Shown: piece after piece, positions 9,324 through 17,317 of the stretch
How the letters are laid out: each line of letters begins with the position of its first letter
Numbering within the stretch: the first letter of the stretch is position 1
Source: Alphaproteobacteria bacterium
GTDB lineage: Bacteria > Pseudomonadota > Alphaproteobacteria > Micavibrionales > Micavibrionaceae
DNA: 64,000 nucleotides
Direction of reading: 5' to 3'
NCBI GenBank assembly: GCA_009995595.1
Contig: JAACPE010000001.1
Coordinates: 434,001 to 498,000, forward strand
Made by a program: the position numbers and the translations under genes
The notes under the pieces: model-generated
Seen by the model: the letters and a program-made list of their open reading frames with translations, nothing else
Told to the model about the DNA's origin: nothing
The model's database searches: none

Positions 9324-9352
9324 TTGACTTTAATTATGTAAATATATACTAT
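9324..9352 (+). promoter_or_regulatory. Putative promoter for the secreted protein at 9382
   Basis: TTGACT (9324-9329) and TACTAT (9347-9352) are separated by 17 bases in an AT-rich 280-base intergenic stretch. TATACT (9345-9350) is an alternative -10 at shorter spacing. The start codon lies 29 bases downstream. Nothing else is recognisable in 9099-9323. Confidence 0.45.
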
Positions 9353-9381
9353 ACGGAACAATTATAAATCAGGAGTGTGTG

Positions 9382-9975
9382 ATGGGAATTAAAAATTGGG
9401 TAATGGCTGGATTAGGGCTTGCGGGCGCAACAGCTGTGGGAGCGCAAATACTCGATGATGGCATTGAAGGATGCCTAGAAATTAATGGTCGTGCCCATTT
9501 TCAGATGGACGATGGGTCAATTTCAGAAAATCCAATTGGTCCGCTTCAATTTACGGATGATGGGGCTTCATGTATTGTTTCGCATGGTGGTGGGTCTGCG
9601 CCAGATGTTTATCCTCTTCTAAACTCACAATTTGCAGCGGCGCGTCTTGCAACTGAGTTAGCCGGTAATACAACTGCTGAATTTCAAGCTTTAGAGACAA
9701 ACAACATAGAAAGCGGAATAATTACTCCTTATGATAGTGTAGAAGCTGTTTTTGAAGGCGGAGAGGTCAGATTTTTTGATGAAGCTGGTGAGGAAGTACC
9801 GCTTCAGCCGATGGCTGTCCAATTTGCAGATGCAATCCATCATGTTTATCGGGGTGATGAAACCCATCCAGACGGACCGCAGGCGGATACGGATGAGCTT
9901 GGAACGGCAGTCGTGGTGCATCGCTCTGATGCAGGGCCGCTCGTTGCGGTGGCAATACCTGCGAGACGCATGTAA
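9382..9975 (+). CDS. Secreted protein of unknown function
   Basis: 197 residues beginning with a signal peptide (MGIKNWVMAGLGLAGATAVGA, cleavage before QILDD). The mature protein is acidic, with two cysteines (EGCLEI, SCIV) near the N-terminus and two beta-rich stretches (SVEAVFEGGEVRFFDEAGEE, GTAVVVHRSDAGPLVAVAIP). I recognise no family. ATG 9382 is preceded by AGGAG at a 6-base spacing; the GTG directly before it is less likely. It has its own putative promoter and its own terminator, so it looks monocistronic. It is the fourth small secreted protein gene within 4.3 kb. Confidence 0.7.
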   Translation: MGIKNWVMAGLGLAGATAVGAQILDDGIEGCLEINGRAHFQMDDGSISENPIGPLQFTDDGASCIVSHGGGSAPDVYPLLNSQFAAARLATELAGNTTAEFQALETNNIESGIITPYDSVEAVFEGGEVRFFDEAGEEVPLQPMAVQFADAIHHVYRGDETHPDGPQADTDELGTAVVVHRSDAGPLVAVAIPARRM

Positions 9976-9997
9976 TAATTAATAGTATATAGAATCT

Positions 9998-10032
9998 AAA
10001 AAGCGCCTGATCTGATGATCGGCGCTTTTTTG
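9998..10032 (+). terminator. Rho-independent terminator between the secreted protein gene and rplS
   Basis: The stem AAAAAGCGCC / GGCGCTTTTT (9998-10007 and 10021-10030) encloses the smaller palindrome GATC...GATC and is followed by T residues. A-rich and T-rich flanks make it usable from both convergent genes. Confidence 0.85.
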
Positions 10033-10094
10033 TTTGTTGTTTTATTTTTTCTGTATCAGTAACTTGCGTCGTTTTCTTAGTAATGACGATTAAA

Positions 10095-10688
10095 TTATTC
10101 AGCTGATGCTTCTGCTGCTTTTGCTGCTGCTTCAGCTGCGGCGGCTGCTTCGGCTTCTCTCTTCGCCGCTTCTTTTGCGGCGAGTTTATCAGCTTTCATT
10201 TTTTCTTGTGCTTTACGGCCTTCGGCACGTTTTGCGTCTTTTTCTACTTTTTTCGCAGCGCGGCGTGCAGTTTGTGTCATTTCCTGACTTGCGGCTTTGG
10301 CAATTGCAAGATCTTCCATGCCATGACCTGTCACGCGCTCAGAAATACGGGCAGCTTTACCACGACGATCACGCAAGTAGTAAAGTTTTGCACGGCGCAC
10401 TTCACCGCGGCGTACCACTTCGATGCTGTCGATTCTTGGTGAGAAAAGCGGGAAAACACGTTCTACACCCTCACCAAGGCTGATTTTACGGACGGTAAAG
10501 CTCGCATTTGGGCCAGTTGTGCCAGCGCGCGCGATACAAACGCCTTCATACGCCTGGACACGTTCACGTGTACCTTCACGGATTTTCACATTAACTTTTA
10601 CTGTGTCGCCCGGCGAAAAAGCGGGAATATTGCTGTTTTCTAGGAAAGCTTGTGTTTGCTTTGCCTCAAATTTTTGTAATGTATTCAT
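10095..10688 (-). CDS. rplS: 50S ribosomal protein bL19 with long Ala/Lys-rich tail
   Basis: bL19 sits at the 30S-50S interface. The family core occupies about the first 118 residues: [33 protein letters not shown] and the ending [19 protein letters not shown]. The protein is 197 residues, against the usual 115-130: residues ~125-197 form a charged helical tail of Lys, Glu and Ala ending in an Ala-rich run. ATG 10688 is chosen because AAGGATAACAAT precedes it and the family begins MNTLQKFE-like; the longer frame to 10781 is not conserved. It is last in the ffh-rpsP-rimM-nagB-trmD-rplS order, but separated from trmD by an opposite-strand gene and so may need its own promoter. Confidence 0.95.
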   Translation of the reverse strand: MNTLQKFEAKQTQAFLENSNIPAFSPGDTVKVNVKIREGTRERVQAYEGVCIARAGTTGPNASFTVRKISLGEGVERVFPLFSPRIDSIEVVRRGEVRRAKLYYLRDRRGKAARISERVTGHGMEDLAIAKAASQEMTQTARRAAKKVEKDAKRAEGRKAQEKMKADKLAAKEAAKREAEAAAAAEAAAKAAEASAE

Positions 10689-10801
10689 ATTGTTATCCTT
10701 AATTTTTAATACTTTACGCGAAGCTCGATATTCAACGGGTATCCGAAGGCAGCTTCTTTCTTGTTTTAACCATAAAAACAAGGCGGTTTATGACAGAAAC
10801 C

Positions 10802-10830
10802 TTGACATGACGCAAGAATTTTATTATTTT
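10802..10830 (+). promoter_or_regulatory. Putative promoter for the nucleotidyltransferase-like gene
   Basis: TTGACA (10802-10807) and TATTTT (10825-10830) with a 17-base spacer lie 25 bases upstream of ATG 10856. This stretch also lies upstream of rplS, so minus-strand signals for rplS should be in the same region, but I cannot pick one out. Confidence 0.4.
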
Positions 10831-10855
10831 ACGTAATAAAAATTAAGGTGTGCAT

Positions 10856-11677
10856 ATGAGTAACAAAAATACCTACACGATTAGTTTGCTAGAAAAAATA
10901 ACACAATTGCCACATCATTTTGATAGGGCTGCGATAGTAATGGACAAGCTTGGTGTAAATGATTTTGCATTTTTTGGGGGCGCGGTAAGAGATATGATAG
11001 CGGGGCGCAAACCAAGTGATATAAATGTCCTTGCAACTATGCCCAGAAACGATCCCTTTTGGATGTCCGTTCGAAAGGAGATTGAAAATTTTCCAGAAAC
11101 TAAACTATTATCTACAAAGGTTTTTCATTCTTCTGGCGCGTTGCAGCAAATTTTTCATGATGCGGGATTAAGATTTGTATCTGCAAATCGGTCGCCTAGG
11201 CACATGGCGGTTAAATTCATTCACGCTGCAAAATCCCCAAATCCACTAGAAATTGATGTCAACTTTAATGACAGATCTGTAGCAATTTCAGAAAAGTTTC
11301 CAGTTGCAGAATCTCCAGCGCACGCAATGGTTTTAACAAGAGATGGCAGGTTATATGGCGAACAGAATTCAATTGAGCATGCCAAGTCCAGCATTTTTGA
11401 AATTCGTTCAGGTCTTAGCCCCTTTTATTTAATAAAAGCACTTATACGGTACGAAAAAATTAGAGCGAAGATTCCAGAAATGACTGTACAGACTGAGATT
11501 GGTGGTAATTCTAAACTCGTTGATGCATGGACTGCGATAGATCGTCTAACAGGCATACCTCACAAAGCTGCGTTAGCACTGCGAGCTTATAGAAATAAAA
11601 TTACTGAACCAAGTGACCGTGTTGTTTATGACAGGGGCTTTGTTAATCCAATAAATCCGGCCTCACGGCCTCAGTAA
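10856..11677 (+). CDS. Poly(A)-polymerase/CCA-transferase-head-like protein, probably degenerate
   Basis: 273 residues. Residues 40-60 (FGGAVRDMIAGRKPSDINVL) closely match the head of the class II nucleotidyltransferases (GGAVRDxLLGRxPxDxDLA). The first metal Asp is present (D55) but the second is Asn (N57), so catalysis is doubtful; LEIDVNFND near residue 141 could supply the third carboxylate. The remaining ~100 residues are helical, but I cannot align them to the tRNA-binding part. ATG 10856 has AAGG 7 bases upstream. The gene runs against the flanking trmD and rplS and its end overlaps the trmD end by 35 bases. It might modify or bind RNA, or be an antitoxin-like NTase; the function is unknown. 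Confidence 0.7.
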   Translation: MSNKNTYTISLLEKITQLPHHFDRAAIVMDKLGVNDFAFFGGAVRDMIAGRKPSDINVLATMPRNDPFWMSVRKEIENFPETKLLSTKVFHSSGALQQIFHDAGLRFVSANRSPRHMAVKFIHAAKSPNPLEIDVNFNDRSVAISEKFPVAESPAHAMVLTRDGRLYGEQNSIEHAKSSIFEIRSGLSPFYLIKALIRYEKIRAKIPEMTVQTEIGGNSKLVDAWTAIDRLTGIPHKAALALRAYRNKITEPSDRVVYDRGFVNPINPASRPQ

Positions 11678-12338
11678 TTTTTAGGCTTTGTTCTTTGCGC
11701 CATTTTTCGATTTCGGCGTGGTTGCCGCTTTTCAGGACATCTGGGACTTCATAGGTCTGCCCGTTGCCTGCTATCCATTCGGATGGACGGGTGTAATGGG
11801 GGTATTCGAGCAATCCGCAAGTATTTGCGCCAAAGCTCTCATTATCTGCCGTATCGACATTGCCCATCACACCATCAAGAAGGCGGATACAGGTATCCAT
11901 GAGGATCATTGCGGCGGGCTCTCCGCCAGACAGAACATAATCACCGATTGAGATTTCTTCGAAATCATGTGCGTCAAGAACACGTTGGTCAACGCCTTCA
12001 TAGCGACCGCATAAAAGTGTGATGTTTTGCTGCGTTGTTAATTCTTTTACACGGGCTTGGTTTAGCACTTTTCCGCGGGGGGAAAGATAGATTTTGCGCC
12101 CTTGTTTGGCCTGAGGGATTGAGAGAAGGGCGGCCTCAATTATATCAGGGCGCATCACCATCCCTGCGCCGCCGCCATAGGGCGTGTCATCGACAGTCTT
12201 GTGGTTATCTGTCGCAAAATCCCTGATATTAATGGCGCTGAATGACCAATCTCCCCGCTCAAGCGCTTTGCCAGCTAAAGACTGGCCGAGCATGCCTGGA
12301 AACATATCTGGAAAAAGTGTGAGGAGGTTAAAGTTCAT
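11643..12338 (-). CDS. trmD: tRNA (guanine37-N1)-methyltransferase
   Basis: TrmD uses S-adenosylmethionine to methylate G37 next to the anticodon of tRNAs reading CUN, CCN and CGG, preventing frameshifts. The 231 residues carry the family signatures DDTPYGGGAGMVMRPD, the knot region LLCGRYEGVDQRV, and the SAM-binding IGDYVLSGGEPAAM. Length is normal for alphaproteobacteria. It lies 24 bases after the nagB-like gene on the same strand. Its last 35 bases overlap the convergent nucleotidyltransferase-like gene, an arrangement I do not know from other trmD loci. Confidence 0.96.
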   Translation of the reverse strand: MNFNLLTLFPDMFPGMLGQSLAGKALERGDWSFSAINIRDFATDNHKTVDDTPYGGGAGMVMRPDIIEAALLSIPQAKQGRKIYLSPRGKVLNQARVKELTTQQNITLLCGRYEGVDQRVLDAHDFEEISIGDYVLSGGEPAAMILMDTCIRLLDGVMGNVDTADNESFGANTCGLLEYPHYTRPSEWIAGNGQTYEVPDVLKSGNHAEIEKWRKEQSLKITEAVRPDLLD

Positions 12339-12362
12339 CTTGATGTTGTACCCAACCGTAGC

Positions 12363-13082
12363 CTAAGCGGCAAGGCGCAATTTTGCACCAACTTGGGGCG
12401 TTGCAACGACTGTAAGGTTGGGGTGGCGCTGTAAAACACTGGCAGGCACATCAGTTGTAACGCTGCCATGAAGCGCGCGCAGGGTAATCTCTGGTTTATT
12501 GGTGAGAAGAATAATTTTTTTAGCTTCCATGATTGTCCCTAGCCCAAGTGTTAGGGCCTGAGGGGGGACGCCGCCAAATTGGGCGCAATATTTTTGATTG
12601 GCGGCAATCGTTTCAGGGGTAAGATCAACCAAATGCGCCCTTGTGTTAAAATCTGTTTTTGGTTCGTTAAAGGCAATATGTCCGTTAGGGCCGATGCCAA
12701 TAACGGCGATATCAATACCACCTGCGTGACGAATGGCGTTTTCTATACGGTGGCATTCATGATTGGCTTGCGCTGTGGCATTAAAAACAAGTTGTAGATC
12801 AGGTTTTAACTTTAGGGCTTTGAGCAGTTTTTGCTCAATCTCGAATGGATAGGAGCGGGGATCATCGTATTCAATCCCATAATATTGATCGAGGTTGATG
12901 TAGTCAAACATGGGAAAGAAAGAGCGTAATTCTGCTATTCTTGTATATAAAGGCTCTGGCGTACCGCCCGTTGGAAAGATTATTGTGGGGTTGGGGCGAT
13001 GATTATCGTTCACTGCTTTAACAACTTGTTGAAAAGCGATATCGCCAAAATCTTCATGATCGAATAATTGATAAACGCCCAT
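12363..13082 (-). CDS. nagB: Glucosamine-6-phosphate deaminase-like protein
   Basis: NagB isomerises and deaminates glucosamine 6-phosphate to fructose 6-phosphate and ammonia. The 239 residues show the sugar-phosphate isomerase fold signatures: phosphate loop FPTGGTPEPLY, INLDQYYG where Asp is the catalytic base (E. coli has DEY, here DQY), and GIGPNGHIAFNEP with the active-site His. GSVTTDVPASVLQRHPN matches the family C-terminus. ATG 13082 is used; a GTG precedes it directly. It sits between rimM (22 bases upstream) and trmD (24 bases downstream) on the same strand, so it is probably translated from the ribosomal operon transcript, an unusual place for an amino-sugar enzyme. Confidence 0.88.
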   Translation of the reverse strand: MGVYQLFDHEDFGDIAFQQVVKAVNDNHRPNPTIIFPTGGTPEPLYTRIAELRSFFPMFDYINLDQYYGIEYDDPRSYPFEIEQKLLKALKLKPDLQLVFNATAQANHECHRIENAIRHAGGIDIAVIGIGPNGHIAFNEPKTDFNTRAHLVDLTPETIAANQKYCAQFGGVPPQALTLGLGTIMEAKKIILLTNKPEITLRALHGSVTTDVPASVLQRHPNLTVVATPQVGAKLRLAA

Positions 13083-13104
13083 CACTACCCATAAAACTCT
13101 AATA

Positions 13105-13605
13105 TTAATCTAATAATCCCTCGGGAATGCGGATTATGACATTGTCTTTATTTATTGTCATAAGTGTTTCTTCGCAGACTGGCAAGTAAAAAGAGGGCTG
13201 GCCTTTAGGTTTGATGTCGAGAAGATCGCTTGCGCCGAAGTTTTCAACGGCAATGATTTCGCCGATAGTCATGCCGTCTTCATCAATAGCAGGTAGGCCG
13301 ATGAGGTCAGCGTAGTAAAATTCATTATCGCCAATTTCGGGAAGGGCGGTTTGTTCGATATAAAGCGATGTGCCACGCAAGGCTTCGGCGCCGTTGCGTT
13401 CGGTGATCCCGTCTACAGCGGCAAGCCAATGTCTGGCGGTGGCATTTTTGGGTGTAATTTTGAGGGTCTCATCACCTGTTTCCGATGTAAATAAAGCGCC
13501 CTTAATAAGGTTGAGATCTTCAGCATACACATGAAGTTTCACGAGCCCCTTAATTCCATGAGCCGTTGTTATCTTTGCAACGCAGATTCTTTTGTTTTCT
13601 GTCAT
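13105..13605 (-). CDS. rimM: Ribosome maturation factor RimM
   Basis: RimM binds uS19 and assists assembly of the 30S head. The 166-residue protein has the N-terminal beta-barrel (CVAKITTAHGIKGLVKLHVY), the AEALRGTSLYIEQTALPE-like linker and the PRC-barrel (EFYYADLIGLPAID through YLPVCEETLMTINKDN), ending in the conserved RIPEGLLD. Length is typical. It lies in the ribosomal operon between rpsP and the nagB-like gene; an 80-base palindromic repeat occupies the gap to rpsP and would form a hairpin in the mRNA just upstream of this start codon. Confidence 0.95.
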   Translation of the reverse strand: MTENKRICVAKITTAHGIKGLVKLHVYAEDLNLIKGALFTSETGDETLKITPKNATARHWLAAVDGITERNGAEALRGTSLYIEQTALPEIGDNEFYYADLIGLPAIDEDGMTIGEIIAVENFGASDLLDIKPKGQPSFYLPVCEETLMTINKDNVIIRIPEGLLD

Positions 13606-13620
13606 GAGAACAACAAGTTA

Positions 13621-13700
13621 TCATTGCGAGGCGGGGGTGAAGCCGACGCGGCAATCTAAATTTATGCAATCTGGATTGCCGTGCTTCGCTCGCAATGACG
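13621..13700. repeat. Palindromic repeat, full copy
   Basis: The 80-base element starts TCATTGCGAG and ends CTCGCAATGACG, with inner GCAATCT near 13651 and GGATTGCC near 13673, so it is two nested inverted repeats. It fills the gap between rpsP and rimM and would be transcribed with the operon. It has the same ends as the elements at 38337 and 39860 and the half element at 7635. Confidence 0.85.
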
Positions 13701-13712
13701 ATTTGTTTATGG

Positions 13713-14189
13713 TTAAGCTTTAGGCTCTTCGGCTGGTGCTTCAGCAGGAGCTTCTTCAGCAGCGGCTTCAACAGGAGCGGCTTCTTCGGCTGGCGCGGCG
13801 GCGGCTGCTTTGGCTTCTTCTTCAGCGGCTTTTGCAGCTTCGGCAGCTTTTTCTTTTTTCGCTACTTTATCAGCAATACGCAGTTTAGTGGCTTCTGAAG
13901 GCTCACCTTTTTGCGGGTTATTGCGCGCTGCGGGCATTGGCGCAAGACCAGCTTTACCCAAGAATACCGCAACACGGTGTGATGGCTCTGCACCTTCAGC
14001 AAGCCAGTGCTTAATACGGTCTTCGTTCAGGTTTACACGGTTTTCATCGTCTTTTGCGAGAAGGGGGTTGTAAGTGCCCAAACGCTCGATGTAACGACCG
14101 TCACGTGACATGCGTTTGTCCGCAACCACGATACGATAAAATGGACGCTTTTTACGTCCTGCTCTTGATAGTCTCATTGCTAGTGCCAT
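13713..14189 (-). CDS. rpsP: 30S ribosomal protein bS16 with Ala/Glu-rich tail
   Basis: bS16 stabilises the 5' domain of 16S rRNA. The core ([49 protein letters not shown]) covers about the first 85 residues. The total is 158, well over the usual 80-110: residues ~105-158 are a low-complexity Ala/Glu/Pro tail. The start has a strong AAGGAG 7-8 bases upstream. It follows ffh closely and precedes rimM on the minus strand. The tail resembles in style the Ala/Lys tail of bL19 in the same cluster. Confidence 0.96.
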   Translation of the reverse strand: MALAMRLSRAGRKKRPFYRIVVADKRMSRDGRYIERLGTYNPLLAKDDENRVNLNEDRIKHWLAEGAEPSHRVAVFLGKAGLAPMPAARNNPQKGEPSEATKLRIADKVAKKEKAAEAAKAAEEEAKAAAAAPAEEAAPVEAAAEEAPAEAPAEEPKA

Positions 14190-14236
14190 TTTAGTTCTCC
14201 TTTTTCATAGTCAATTTGCAATTTCGGTTAAACTTG

Positions 14237-15853
14237 TTACTTCCGTTTCCCTTTTTTTACTTTGGGTTTACGGTTTTTCTTCGTGCCGCCGCGTGTGGGC
14301 ATACCGGGCATGCCGCCCATTTGTCCCCCGCCTAAACCAGCAAGGCCAGGCATACCGCCGCCAAGACCGGGCAGGCCAGAAGGAGCGCCTGCACCGTCGA
14401 AGGGATTTGCGCCGAGTATATCGTTGCCTTTTAACGCGGCCATATCCCTGCCAAGGTTGTCAGGGTCCATGGATTGGGCCATGAGCTCAAGCTCTTCGCC
14501 TTTGCCGCCCATGAGGCTCTTCATCTGTTTCATCATGCCGCCCATGCCCATCTTTTTGATCTTTTTCATCACGGCGGCCATTTGCTGTTGTTGTTTACAG
14601 ATTTTATTGATTTCTTGCACGGTTGTGCCTGCGCCTGCGGCGATACGTTTTTTACGAGAGGCATTTAAAAGCGCTGGTTTTTCCCGCTCTGCCTTTGTCA
14701 TGGACAAGATGATCGCCTCGTGTCGTTTGAGGATGGTGTCGTCAAGGTTTGCTTCTTCGATTTGTTTGGCCATTTTGCCAAGGCCGGGGAGCATCTTCAT
14801 GAGCGCTCCTGCGCCGCCCATTTTGGTCATTTGACGCATTTGCATCAGCATGTCGTTAAAATCAAACTGACCCTTTTTGAATTTTTCGGCCATTGCCGCC
14901 GCGTCTTCGTTTTGAAGGCTTTCTTGCGCCTTTTCAACGAGGGAGACAACATCGCCCATGCCTAGAATACGCCCCGCGATACGGTCAGGGTGGAAGGGTT
15001 CAATCTTATCCCATTGCTCACCCGTCCCCATAAGCTTAATCGGCTTACCTGTGATGCCGCGCATGGACATTGCCGCGCCGCCGCGCGCATCGCCGTCGAT
15101 ACGGGTCATCATTATACCTGTAATACCGACTTTTTCGTCAAATTCGCGGGCGACGTTGACGGCGTCTTGCCCTGTCATGGCGTCAACAACAAGGAGGGTT
15201 TCAGTTGGATTTGCGAGCTTTGAAATTTCCGCAACTTCGGCCATCAGCTCTTTGTCGATAGACAGGCGCCCTGCGGTATCAAGCATGACGATGTCATAGC
15301 CGCCGAGGCGGGCCTCGTTCATTGCACGTTTTGTAATCTCAATCGGGCTTTGGCCTTTGATGATCTCAAGCGTATCAATGCCTGTTTGCTCACCAAGGAC
15401 TTTAAGCTGTTCCTGCGCGGCAGGGCGCTGCGTGTCGAGGGAGGCCATCAGCATTTTCTTTTTATGCTTATCGGTCAGGAATTTGGAGATTTTAGCCGTA
15501 GAGGTCGTTTTACCAGAGCCTTGAAGGCCAACCATCAGGAAGGCAGCGGGGGTCGCGGCTTTTAAGTTCAACTCTTGCTCACCATCATGCCCGCCCAGCA
15601 TCTCCACCATGGCGTCATGGACGATTTTCACGACTTGTTGCGTAGGGGAGACAGATTTAATAACGTCGGCGCCAATAGCGCGGGATTTGACGATCTCGAT
15701 GAATTCTTTAACAACAGGCAGGGCGACATCGGCCTCAAGGAGAGCCACGCGAATCTCACGCGCGGCGGCATTTACGTCATCCTCAGTGAGGGCTCCTTTA
15801 CCGCGGAGTTTATCAAATATGCCGCCTAATTTATCGCTAAGTGAATCAAACAC
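14237..15853 (-). CDS. ffh: Signal recognition particle protein Ffh
   Basis: Ffh is the SRP GTPase that binds 4.5S RNA and signal sequences and delivers ribosomes to FtsY. The 538 residues comprise the N domain (1-~100), the GTPase with G1 GLQGSGKTT at residues 109-117, DTAGR, and TRIDGDARGG, and a Met-rich M domain (MLMQMRQMTKMGGAG and later MGMGGMMKQMKSLMG). The extra C-terminal ~60 residues are Gly/Pro/Met-rich and end in a basic run. It starts with GTG, with AAGGAT upstream. It is first in the ffh-rpsP-rimM-nagB-trmD unit. The gene for the SRP RNA is not seen in this window. Confidence 0.97.
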   Translation of the reverse strand: MFDSLSDKLGGIFDKLRGKGALTEDDVNAAAREIRVALLEADVALPVVKEFIEIVKSRAIGADVIKSVSPTQQVVKIVHDAMVEMLGGHDGEQELNLKAATPAAFLMVGLQGSGKTTSTAKISKFLTDKHKKKMLMASLDTQRPAAQEQLKVLGEQTGIDTLEIIKGQSPIEITKRAMNEARLGGYDIVMLDTAGRLSIDKELMAEVAEISKLANPTETLLVVDAMTGQDAVNVAREFDEKVGITGIMMTRIDGDARGGAAMSMRGITGKPIKLMGTGEQWDKIEPFHPDRIAGRILGMGDVVSLVEKAQESLQNEDAAAMAEKFKKGQFDFNDMLMQMRQMTKMGGAGALMKMLPGLGKMAKQIEEANLDDTILKRHEAIILSMTKAEREKPALLNASRKKRIAAGAGTTVQEINKICKQQQQMAAVMKKIKKMGMGGMMKQMKSLMGGKGEELELMAQSMDPDNLGRDMAALKGNDILGANPFDGAGAPSGLPGLGGGMPGLAGLGGGQMGGMPGMPTRGGTKKNRKPKVKKGKRK

Positions 15854-16007
15854 TTAAATATCCTTTTTAATCCAAAAATTTAAATAGCAAAAATAGCCCC
15901 GATGTGCGTAATTTCGCAGGTCAGGGGGTATCGCTAGACACGGCAAAAACAATATGTGCCGATGAATTAAGGGTGTTTTAGGGACTTAGGCGCTTAATGT
16001 CAAGGAT

Positions 16008-16307
16008 TTAAAGCCCGCCAAGGCGGCAGGTAAAGGTGTCGCCAAATTCTTGGCAGGTCATGAAGCTCATGCCTGAGGCGTTGAACATGAGAAACAACAT
16101 CACAATTGTAAAAACCGCCATAGCGGCCACAGCGATGCCGCCCCAGAAGGATTGGCGTTTTTCGGCGCGCATGAATTGAAGAAATTCAATGTATTCCGCG
16201 CTTTCAGGGGCTGATTTTTTTTGAGGTGGGGGCGCCATATCGTTGGCAACAACGACATTCTTCATATTCGGGGAGATCAAAAATTTTTGTCCAACAAGGT
16301 TATTCAT
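16008..16307 (-). CDS. Small single-pass membrane protein, unknown
   Basis: 99 residues. The N-terminal ~55 are probably cytoplasmic and include a Pro/Lys patch (APPPQKKSAPE); one transmembrane helix follows at about residues 56-78 (GIAVAAMAVFTIVMLFLMF), and a short exported tail holds two cysteines (MTCQEF, FTCRLG) able to form a disulfide. AGAGG lies 7 bases before ATG 16307, which supports a real gene. It stands alone, divergent from dapF (50-base gap) and about 155 bases upstream of ffh. No family recognised. Confidence 0.65.
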   Translation of the reverse strand: MNNLVGQKFLISPNMKNVVVANDMAPPPQKKSAPESAEYIEFLQFMRAEKRQSFWGGIAVAAMAVFTIVMLFLMFNASGMSFMTCQEFGDTFTCRLGGL

Positions 16308-16356
16308 GATATGCCTCTTATCCTAATGTATATATCAATTCACGAAAGACGATGCG

Positions 16357-17211
16357 ATGCCGCAAAGAGATTCTTACGCTTTTACTAAAATGCATGGGCT
16401 TGGGAATGACTTTGTCATATTTGACGCCAGAGTCAAGGATATCCGCCTGACACGCGATGATATTCGGGGGATATCTGATCGCAAGCGGGGGGTGGGGTGT
16501 GACCAGCTTATTGTGATTGAAACATCCAAGAACTTTTTTGAAACCAATTTTATGCGCATTTATAACCCTGATGGGAGTGAGGCCGAGGCCTGTGGCAACG
16601 CAACGCGGTGTGTTGCTGATATTTTAATGCGTGAGGATGGTGTCGATCAGGTTGTGGTTGAAACGGTTGTCGGTGCGCTTAATTGCTCTCGCGGGGGAGA
16701 AGGGTTCGTGACCGTGCAAATGGGTGAGCCGAAGTTGAAATGGAATGAAATTCCGCTCTCCCAAGATTGTGATACGTTGCATTTGCCCTATCCAGTGACA
16801 ACGGGAGAGCCGAGCGACCCTGCCGCGGTTTCCATGGGTAATCCGCATTGTATCTTCTTTGTTGATAACATAGCAGATAAGTATGGGGATGACGCGGTGG
16901 AAAAGTTTGGAAAACGTTATGAAACAGATCCTTTGTTTCCCAACAAAACAAATGTTGAGTTTGTTGAGGTTCTCAGCCCTAACCATGTTCGTATGCGTGT
17001 TTGGGAGCGCGGCGCAGGGATTACGCAGGCTTGCGGCTCTGGTGCGTGCGCCGTGGCTGTCGCGACGATAAGGCGCGGTCTAACGGGAAGAAAAGTAAGA
17101 GTATCCCTTGATGGGGGAGATTTATTCATTGAATGGCCTGATGATAACGCCCAAGTCGCAATGACAGGGCCCGTGGCGTATTCGTTTAACGGTATTATTA
17201 ACATGGAATAG
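16357..17211 (+). CDS. dapF: Diaminopimelate epimerase
   Basis: DapF interconverts LL- and meso-diaminopimelate for lysine and peptidoglycan synthesis. The 284 residues contain the two catalytic thiols in their conserved settings, Cys79 (EACGNATRC) and Cys226 (QACGSGACA), and the N-terminal signature MHGLGNDFVIFDAR. Length is usual. It is followed by ftsY; in many alphaproteobacteria a MiaB-like methylthiotransferase gene lies between these two, and it is missing here. Confidence 0.97.
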   Translation: MPQRDSYAFTKMHGLGNDFVIFDARVKDIRLTRDDIRGISDRKRGVGCDQLIVIETSKNFFETNFMRIYNPDGSEAEACGNATRCVADILMREDGVDQVVVETVVGALNCSRGGEGFVTVQMGEPKLKWNEIPLSQDCDTLHLPYPVTTGEPSDPAAVSMGNPHCIFFVDNIADKYGDDAVEKFGKRYETDPLFPNKTNVEFVEVLSPNHVRMRVWERGAGITQACGSGACAVAVATIRRGLTGRKVRVSLDGGDLFIEWPDDNAQVAMTGPVAYSFNGIINME

Positions 17212-17317
17212 TTTTTTAAAAAGCGCGACGATCATTAAACGCTTGCTGCGTTGTTGAATCGTATGATCCGTGGTATAGGTGTACTTATACGAGCAAAGCT
17301 TTTTTAAGGAAAATATC

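Noticed and set aside
14262-14834. 190-codon open frame opposite the ffh M domain
   Set aside because: It is antisense to conserved ffh sequence and Pro-rich because of the Gly/Met codons on the other strand; there is no ribosome-binding site.
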